Both the position numbers and the translations under genes were made by a program. From NCBI GenBank assembly GCA_025451995.1, contig JANWJE010000138.1, forward strand, positions 1 to 64,000: a stretch of 64,000 bases of DNA, given 5' to 3'. The first letter of the stretch is position 1; every line of letters begins with the position of its first letter. The notes under the pieces are model-generated. The model worked only from the letters and a program-made list of their open reading frames with translations, did not search any database and was not told where the DNA came from. Origin of the DNA: Parachlamydiaceae bacterium (lineage in GTDB: Bacteria > Chlamydiota > Chlamydiia > Chlamydiales > Parachlamydiaceae). Below, piece by piece: positions 61,201 through 64,000 of the stretch.

Positions 61201-64000
61201 CTGCGCATGGAGAATATATCGATTGGGGTGCAAGATCAAACTGACACCTCCTGCCATTGCCATATCGCATTCTCTTTGATGCAAGCTTTTGCAGGCTAGG
61301 TGGATAGCAGTCAATGAGGAGGAGCATAGAGTGTCCACGGCTAGGCTAGGGCCTTGTAGATCTAAAAAATATGATACACGATTAGCGATAGAACCATAAC
61401 CTAATGAAAGGGCGATGGGATTGCCTTTGACAGTTTCTTCTGCTCCGTACAATTGATACTCATTGTACATCACACCGGCAAAAACACCCACCCGATTGTC
61501 GAAATGCGTTTTTAAAAGGGAAGGTGTATACGCTGCATCTTCGAGCGCTTTCCAGCTCAATTCCAGAAATAAGCGCTCTTGAGGGTCCATGCTTTCAGCT
61601 TCGCGAGGAGAAATATTAAAAAATAAAGAATCGAATGTGTCAACTTCGTCTAAAAAAGCTCCCCATTGACTGTAATTTTTTGAACCTCCTAACTTTTGTT
61701 TGAGCAAGTTGTGGTAATAAAGGTTGTCCCACCTTTCTAAAGGGACCTCGGTTACGCTATTTTTTCCGGCCTTTAAATTTTCCCAAAAGGCATCTAAATG
61801 AGGGGCATGGGGATAACGTCCGCTGATGCCGATAATTGCAATGTCTTCATTCTCATTTTTGCCCGCCCGTTTCTGCGGACTGGATTCAAAACTAGACTTG
61901 AGGGTAGGCGATAGATTCTCTGTATTTATACCGGCCTCTAGTTGAAATTTTTTCAAAAGTTGTTCTGAATGCTCTTTGATTAAAAATTGCGCAAGAGCCT
62001 CTAATGTAGGGTATTCGTAAAACAAGGTTTTAGAGAGTGCACCAATCTCTTTTTCCAAACGGGCATTTAACTTTTTAATTAACAGTGAATGAATACCATA
62101 ATTTCCCAACTCCACATTTCCCTTAAGATTTTCGAGGGGAATTTCAGCCTCTTGGGCAAAAACATGCCGCAAATAGAAAAGGGTTTTGGACAAAAGCGAA
62201 TCGCTCCTCACTTGTGGCGAACACGGTTCAGAAGGATGATCATCAAACCAATGCGATGTGAGTGAAAAAGGATAAGTGGGCAATGCTATTTTTCTTGGTT
62301 GAATATCATAAAGCAATTCCCACTCTACACGAGCCCCTTCTTGCGCCCATTGCTTGGCTATGACAGAAAGAGCGGTTTGCCTGTTTGCTGCGATCGCATC
62401 TTTGTCAACACCATCAAATGACCCCACATACAACTCTGTAATAGCCCCCTCTTTTCCTTCCAAATAGCTGCGCAATCCTTCCTTCAATTCACTCATATTC
62501 CTAACGACCATCGCCATCCGTTTTCGCATCTCGACTCGACCTACCTGCAAAGTGTAGGCAATCTCAGAAAGTGAACTGCCGCCAGAAGAGCGTAAAAAAA
62601 ACTGAAGTCGTTCTGCAGAGTCTCGAAGCTGCTGTTCCGTTTCAGCGGAAAGAACGATTAAAAAGGGTTTGTTTTCAAGTTGCGCATTTGAAGTTAAAGG
62701 CATGTGCTCTTCCAAGATAACGTGACCGCAACTACCCGTAGCACCAAAAGCGTTGATCAGAGCGAGGACTGGGGATGGCTTTGTCCACTCTTCGAGCATT
62801 GAGGTTATTCGAAAAGGAGAATGGGCTAAATTCAACATCGGATTGATTTCTGCGCTCACCAAAGTGGGCGCGATCTTTTTATGCCGCATCTGAAGCAATA
62901 CTTTTGTGAGTTGAGAAAGACCGGATGCCGATTCCAAATGGCCGATATTGGGTTTAACAGTTCCTATTGTTAAAGAATGAGGTGCAAGCTTTCCAAAGAC
63001 CCTTTTTAATGCCTCTAATTCCGAAATATCGGCAAGACTTGCCCCAGCTGCAGCTAGTTCAATATAATCAATTTGTGATGGGGTGATGTTGGCTCTCATG
63101 AGTGCATCTTGAATCGCTGAGACCTGAGCATCGAAATTGGGGGCAGCAAATCGGACAGAACGGCCAGAATGATTGATGGCTGTTCCTTTGATCAATGCAT
63201 AAATGGAGTCATTGTTTTTTTCCGCAAGAGCCGCAGGGAGAATTAAAATGGCCCCTACTCCTTCTCCTGGCAACCAACCGCTTCCATCAGCTTGAAACGC
63301 TGCATTGTTTTCATTTTGAGAGAGAAGACCTAAATTTGACAGCAACGTTTGGTGGTATGGATGGCTGATCAGATTCACCCCTCCTACGATAGCTGCGCCG
63401 CATTCCCCCCTCTTGATACTTTCACAGGCTAGATGAAGAGCGCTCAACGCAGAAGAGCAGGAAGTGTCAATAGCCATGCTCGGACCTGTAAAATTAAAGA
63501 AGTGTGAAACACGATTGGCAATACTGCTGTGAAAACTTCTCGCTGGTTCCACTCCAAAATTTTGGTAATCATTCCACATCGCACCGATAAAGACTCCCAC
63601 TTTTTGAACGTGTTTATTCAAACGTTCGCTTGTATACCCTGCATTTTCCAAACATTCCCACACTACCTCAAGAAATTGGCGCTCTTGCGGATCTGTATTG
63701 CGCGCTTCAAAAGGTGTCATATTGAAGAGAAAATGATCAAAATGGTCGATTTGAGAGAGATAACCCCCTTTCGTCAGATGCACACCCCTCCGCTCTAAAG
63801 GAGCCAGGGTACTCTTTCCCTTTTGCAAGTTCTCCCAAAATTCCAAAGGGTTTGCGGCACCTGGATAACGGCCGCTCACTCCGACAATAGCAAGCTTGCA
63901 AAAGTCATCTTTTGCTTTCAGCCTAGAAGAATATTTGACGGATCCTCCTATAAAGCTATGAATAAGATAATGTTCTTGCGACAAATTAAAATGGTGTCTG
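49288..64000 (-). CDS. trans-AT PKS megasynthase, partial: KS0-ACP / KS-ACP-ER / KS-DH-KR-ACP / KS0-ACP-C-TE
   Basis: At least 4900 residues. The frame stays open to the right edge, so the N-terminus is outside. Residues counted from 63984. KS 1: DTSCSSA near 175 but AAAGA instead of HGTGT. ACP YGIHSLL near 631. KS 2: DTLCSSS, EAHGTGT; ACP YGLDSINA near 1392; then an MDR-type ER (HSAASGTGLMAIQLA near 1642). KS 3: DTACSSS, EAHGTGT; DH DHKVSGEMILPG near 2459; KR GGNGGLG near 2935 and GSYAYGNRF; ACP YGADSIMF near 3272. KS 4: DAACAGS but ESAANGS, no first His. ACP YGIDSLRS near 3980. C domain HHAICDG near 4249 without an adenylation partner. Type I thioesterase GLSYGG near 4689, His in SDSNHYS. 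The TE marks it as the last protein of the line although its gene is upstream of the others. Five palindromic elements (two forming a tandem) plus one half copy are embedded. Confidence 0.92.
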   Translation of the reverse strand, partial: RHHFNLSQEHYLIHSFIGGSVKYSSRLKAKDDFCKLAIVGVSGRYPGAANPLEFWENLQKGKSTLAPLERRGVHLTKGGYLSQIDHFDHFLFNMTPFEARNTDPQERQFLEVVWECLENAGYTSERLNKHVQKVGVFIGAMWNDYQNFGVEPARSFHSSIANRVSHFFNFTGPSMAIDTSCSSALSALHLACESIKRGECGAAIVGGVNLISHPYHQTLLSNLGLLSQNENNAAFQADGSGWLPGEGVGAILILPAALAEKNNDSIYALIKGTAINHSGRSVRFAAPNFDAQVSAIQDALMRANITPSQIDYIELAAAGASLADISELEALKRVFGKLAPHSLTIGTVKPNIGHLESASGLSQLTKVLLQMRHKKIAPTLVSAEINPMLNLAHSPFRITSMLEEWTKPSPVLALINAFGATGSCGHVILEEHMPLTSNAQLENKPFLIVLSAETEQQLRDSAERLQFFLRSSGGSSLSEIAYTLQVGRVEMRKRMAMVVRNMSELKEGLRSYLEGKEGAITELYVGSFDGVDKDAIAANRQTALSVIAKQWAQEGARVEWELLYDIQPRKIALPTYPFSLTSHWFDDHPSEPCSPQVRSDSLLSKTLFYLRHVFAQEAEIPLENLKGNVELGNYGIHSLLIKKLNARLEKEIGALSKTLFYEYPTLEALAQFLIKEHSEQLLKKFQLEAGINTENLSPTLKSSFESSPQKRAGKNENEDIAIIGISGRYPHAPHLDAFWENLKAGKNSVTEVPLERWDNLYYHNLLKQKLGGSKNYSQWGAFLDEVDTFDSLFFNISPREAESMDPQERLFLELSWKALEDAAYTPSLLKTHFDNRVGVFAGVMYNEYQLYGAEETVKGNPIALSLGYGSIANRVSYFLDLQGPSLAVDTLCSSSLTAIHLACKSLHQRECDMAMAGGVSLILHPNRYILHAQMNMTSQDGRCRSFGEGGDGFVAGEGAGVLILRRLSDAIETGDRIQGIIKGSALNHGGKTQGYTVPNPILQGKLIEAAFQQAQVEPHTISYIEAHGTGTSLGDPIEITGLSRAFQSNTLPVQSCAIGSVKSNIGHLEAAAGIAALTKVLLQFKHQKLVPSLHAESLNSNINFANTPFYVQRELSDWEPKNGYPRRAGVSSFGAGGANVHLILEEAPKQPSLRHEKNKPYYLVALSAKNEESLKERIVDLHVYLKDNTDLSLEEVAYTLNIGRCHFNFRCAIVASDLEELKNSLENVLQKQTPLGCFKGQTENAPEDAAIYEEVLSGLIEKLKQVGQTAPHHYQKQLFALANLYVKGYDIDWVLLHQGENHRRVGLPTYPFLKKRYWYDSHSTSSSSESIKDIQLKKENELETPLLKLTPLTQLPVKEELNGLTSEEIIKELSHLLVNQLFLESSEVNIDKKFVDYGLDSINAVEMIRAINKKWKLNLPVTQLYDHPTVKSLAIYLNTIILETAVQSNYGSKDCVDLASSTAVSRIILSKKNDEPQKECHRRDDESLAKEELEGIVYPSLKILGAGGIEELSFQNHPPDSLGPEDLLIEVHFSSVILPDVLCVKGLYPTMPPYPFSAGFEFAGRVVKIGGEVKGYQNGDRVFGVSGEKLGAHKALLTVNANFISLIPACLSDDAACTLPEAFLTAYYALMEVGKLQKGEKILIHSAASGTGLMAIQLAQRQGAKIYATVGSQEKVEYLQQLGIEYVANYREESFDFSHFMEYVPGKQVDLVLNMLVGTLRQEALSILAPFGRYLDLAVAGLRTKGTLDFSKLVENQVYHSIDCKRLLHKRPGYASFIFKQLQYFVEEGTIKPLKINRIYPFFQAKEAYTHVNHRLGIGKVLLDHTTLIKMGPDSFFSFPESKNKSATPAKKNYEPNSGKSQLDIAVVGISGRFPGATDVNEFWNVLREGRDVVTEIPKERWDKAAFYDSTPQMPGKTSSKWGGFLKGIDEFDPSFFQIAPLEAEQMDPQQRVFLEECWHALEDAGYAPGQLAGQACGVFVGVGPGDYHSKMVEDNQLTAHHLLGSSNSILAARIAYLLDLTGPAIAIDTACSSSLVALHQACQSLREGECEMALAGGVCILTTPKLHIMTSYAGMLSFDGKCKTFGNQADGFVPAEGVGVVVLKPLAKALLDKDQIYGVIKGSGINQDGATNGITAPSARSQEQLQKSIYKKYEINPRDISYVEAHGTGTKLGDPIEVQALREVFKEYTSEKSSCAIGSVKTNIGHTLTSAGVAGVIKVLLCLRHKEIVPSLHFNEPNEHIDFSNSPFYVNTKLKSWKKNETKPRLATISSFGFSGTNAHMVIEEAPEQLFERKRIKPYYLVTLSAKHPDSLKQRIIDLANYLGRHPELSLEDVAYTLNIGRSHFHYRCALVVSHLAELKTSLEKHISTGYFKNEDKNVPENLEAMANLYVSGSDLNWEMLHQGESHQKISLPTYPFLKERYWSSYPSKEHPFLDSHHSTHPTHLFKKRVTAEDFYFVDHKVSGEMILPGTFYLEMARAAGALSVGREVISLQEVIWLRPIVCQKLQQIDIWIELNHLPGVDQAAFNIFTQCEKERLVHVEGQINYEFSPEDDQPKRLNIADIQAACRVCIDNKESIYKRLKDFGFEYGDSFQVSQAVYGSHNAGLIKLKLPLKCELNYSAYVAHPSMMDAALRSVFGINHLINDRNEQEVKLPFYLQKILFYKAIPKDAYAYATLSGSSQFNVAIVNSEGEVCVFVKSFITRKLPSAAPENPEFHYYQPVWMAQSIEQSKVTIIPPLLIINAREDRLAEDIIQGNKIFSSVIHVKNGKAFAQVNSSSYTLRMTEVTDYALLYASLQAEKIFPENVLLLLPDIQAISMDGVLACLSFFQAWHVKDSTKKIRMVSVYLAKDDHLQPEYQALPILERCIVHLSPLFSFKTVAMHPLRFLENIPNLLSEFMIAENQSVHYSVNKRLVRTLHEIQFKHEKKSVLRQGGVYLITGGNGGLGRLFASYLAKNTQAKLILVGRSALNEEINRFLESLRELGADAVYIRTDIGESQSTVDDLIANILHRFGELNGILHAAGMIAPSSIDKISPTDFEQAVRAKTAGTYFLDQATLAIKLDFFAGFSSISSEMGDYGLGSYAYGNRFLDEYIANRSDRVASGKCHGKCISLQWPYWQEGNMHLPDKEAKIYFDYFGLRMLDSLNGLKIFEESLKVTSPNILVMPGDKNKTEHALNLKTAVQDAKAMQDFDSESLLIGAEHSQKVQAAPIKSDCGSKDCVALASSTAVFRLKLPHSKSIDLLSEIQKYLIGIFSEITRVPINQVNASQPMQSYGADSIMFVSLNRRLHLDFPKVSKTIFFEHQTLQSLAAFLLENFSQEISQLLKIDNAISNPILDVVEKSRGDTTPFHTEDIAVIGLSGRYPQADNLTEFWKNLQSGRDCIENWPEKRSQILSKDSSHYKGGFIREIDGFDAKFFNLIADEAEIMTPELRLLFEVTWEVFENAGYTRPYLTRYQKSQKKGIGVYIANMYYQYGFASEQIDVAAQISVYTPATIANRISHFFNFQGPSMTLDAACAGSLTAIHLACESLRKGESSLALAGGINLHLHPAKYDVLIQGGMISKKGKSSALGQGDGYVPGEGAGMVLLKPLHLAIQDGDTILGVIKAGTITHGGNTHTYTLPNPVVQAESIVNTLKKANVDPNSIGYVESAANGSRIGDALEVAGLIKAFRALTNEIGFCALGTVKSNIGHLEAACGISQLTKVLLQFREKQLVPTIHAEPLNPDIDLKDSPFYLQTSLMEWKSSKHPRRALINSFGAVGTNANILVEEYIQTSHPLLIEKDTPKPFLFLFSAKTPKALKIFIRSVMDFLNTNPTINLIDLAYTLQAGREPMIHGVAVKANHKEDLMGLLTGYINGNLSIAQTSQVIELSKHQESDVHLSNGELSLNEHNWQTLAHAWIYGREINWKQLYGHCLPKCLILPNYPFQRQSFWLKAHLPLPEPKKFASSPSKTSEVTGIENHLLEMLGNMLQLPKNEIEVNKKLIEYGIDSLRSMRLLNRINHDYQLDLETHVLVHDSTIASLAERILQQKSSLHLPKEAGEFPQFIERKIFTLETDDQLIQAKNIENQKLFTHFLEMGIGLYKTADQLIVEYAKNGISDEVLKKIEEAKTQLSACMIEGEKYYPLSFSQKMMCIQTELYKNESYRLILPYSFSTSLEPDLLQQSLQVLSDRHEILRTTFSKINNILVQIVHKNVKTNIEIVNYFGDAEQNKQHIANLLKQQKLHHFDLNRGPLYELKLINMSQSQMIILDIHHAICDGVAASFFMNELMTNYKRLAQGHKHFPSSIYRPLVETSHLDSARRSPIEPCVSERGSPSQIGKGDEEDRFGKAAASPNGKFQLEDGITQYAHFVLDQFKINAKIESDELAWWQEKLKDAPLQCPVPYDYQSNSKLQIHGGLAYIKFSEKERFDIREFCQKNHISLTLFILSSIYTVLHLWTHEKDMIVGATSNQRHRFEYEDQIGDFINLIPLRICLTSMTTGRELLALVKSVFSEASAHQKITFNKLAQKLRVKRNNANLPFYNILLDSLNLAAFDKNEASSQYKFELFNYAELLMENITPLMDFSFLLAEDVEEIILGCIYRKDLFKSETIDNLFAALKVILVKLMQEPDKSVCYYYHFNTTKKKSENLFCLPGGDGGHHIFKRILKTTSAYTPFAIKYKTLEQDHKVRIEEVARDAIVITQNFKAPNVFSLMGLSYGGLVAFEVCRQLNEVNRKPNHLILIDPPSVAINIDTQQELKSLLNVNMNILSYLFAMNWAIKAFGHKTNDIMIEDDFFERVNGMSNHQIAQFAYEWIKENTAMALPTLQSFNEWVKTLMSHIFSIQDYLGISFDAKDVKVALITPEDGTNPLSLLLPTTFPNKKMDKSIWPKLLIGAEFHHFTISDSNHYSMFNHANLEKISEKITEFCK
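50977..51149. repeat. palindromic element family 1, full copy b (in frame, opposite orientation)
   Basis: 173 bases, 36-base inverted ends with one mismatch, starting TATACCGTCCTCTAG. Both arms carry the same two changes relative to copy a, so pairing is kept. The interior runs in the opposite direction to copy a, yet the gene frame stays open and reads YRPLVETSHLD to SPNGKFQLEDGI. It lies inside the condensation domain of the 49288-64000 gene, after HHAICDG and just before the QYAHFVLDQ segment. Confidence 0.85.
54301..54475. repeat. palindromic element family 2, full copy b (in frame)
   Basis: About 175 bases with 38-base inverted ends differing at about three positions. The central stem pairs AATCGCTTTTGATTGGGG with CCCCTATCAAAAGCGATT. 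Compared with copy a the stem sequence differs but stays paired. In the gene it reads NLKTAVQDAKAMQ through GSKDCVALASSTAV. Because it is palindromic, the opposite strand is also open and encodes a similar peptide. It lies between a KR and an ACP in the 49288-64000 gene. Confidence 0.8.
58421..58460. repeat. palindromic element family 3, half copy d
   Basis: Forty bases reading PAKKNYEPNSGKS, matching only the AKK-x-x-E-P end of family 3. It lies between the ER and the next KS. Short, so the assignment is tentative. Confidence 0.4.
59511..59595. repeat. palindromic element family 3, diverged copy c
   Basis: 85 bases reading SKKNDEPQKE through ESLAKEELEGI, parallel to AKKIHEPQNG through SLGKEDLAGI of copy a. 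End symmetry is weaker. It is in tandem with the family 2 copy at 59597-59682. Confidence 0.5.
59597..59682. repeat. palindromic element family 2, internally deleted copy c
   Basis: 86 bases. Both inverted ends (AGAAACGGCAGTT and AACTGCCGTTTCT) are kept but the central stem is missing. In the gene it reads ILETAVQSNYGSKDCVDLAS and then STAV. It directly adjoins the family 3 copy at 59511-59595, between an ACP and the ER of the 49288-64000 gene. Confidence 0.75.
61927..61950. repeat. palindromic element family 1, half copy c
   Basis: TATACCGGCCTCTAGTTGAA and four more bases match one terminus of the element; the other half is absent. In the gene it reads KKFQLEAGINTE, matching the SPNGKFQLEDGI end of the full copies in the same frame. 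It lies between an ACP and the next KS. Probably the scar of an old insertion. Confidence 0.65.

Noticed and set aside
27938-63798. Many 60-100 codon rightward open frames opposite the megasynthases
   Set aside because: They are antisense shadows of long coding frames with no ribosome sites or recognisable families. The one at 54215-54454 is open because it crosses a palindromic element.

Overview
The window is AT-rich, about 40% GC by eye, and tightly packed. It carries no rRNA or tRNA that I could recognise. Several features suggest an intracellular, protist-associated bacterium, most likely an environmental (Parachlamydiales-like) member of the Chlamydiae: a chlamydial-style transketolase, a eukaryote-like RING-type protein, an IS5-type transposase start at the left edge, many decaying genes, and a HicAB module. 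This is inference, and other amoeba-associated lineages such as Legionellales cannot be excluded without a search.

Left part (1-20.4 kb) is a patchwork of housekeeping and accessory genes. It holds a transposase start, an alpha/beta hydrolase out of frame with its own signal peptide, transketolase, a frameshifted GNAT acetyltransferase, hicAB, a P-loop kinase, and a tandem GNAT protein overlapping an ABC exporter. Next come a SnoaL-like protein, a chimeric remnant (pentapeptide repeats joined to a phosphotransferase), and a three-gene ABC-2 exporter. An alkylation-repair and nucleotide-pool operon (ada-tag-nudix-nudix) follows, then a TPR protein, a DUF234-type AAA ATPase under a nested dyad, a deleted paralogue of the ABC exporter, and a possible secreted effector/immunity pair.

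Right part (20.4-64 kb) is a trans-AT polyketide/non-ribosomal peptide cluster. After a RING-type gene come the dedicated beta-branching set (donor ACP, HMG-CoA-synthase-like enzyme, ECH2, ECH1, Ser-active-site KS), a trans-acting acyltransferase, an Sfp-type phosphopantetheinyl transferase and an acyl hydrolase. Three megasynthases and one methyltransferase form a leftward operon that enters from beyond the right edge. Domain logic runs opposite to gene order. The 27.9-38.8 kb gene has an MT-GNAT-ACP loading module and ends in a KR with no ACP. The 39.9-49.3 kb gene begins with that missing ACP and contains C-A-PCP with a serine-like code. The 49.3-64 kb gene ends in C-thioesterase. Three KS domains lack the first catalytic His and are probably non-elongating.

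The most unusual observation is that at least three families of palindromic elements (full forms about 120-175 bp) sit in frame inside the megasynthase genes, mostly in linkers beside carrier proteins. They occur as full, internally deleted and half copies. The best family has near-perfect 36-bp inverted termini, a net in-frame length, and copies in both orientations that stay open and encode similar peptides. They resemble in principle the Rickettsia palindromic elements inserted into protein genes, but here they are concentrated in a polyketide assembly line.
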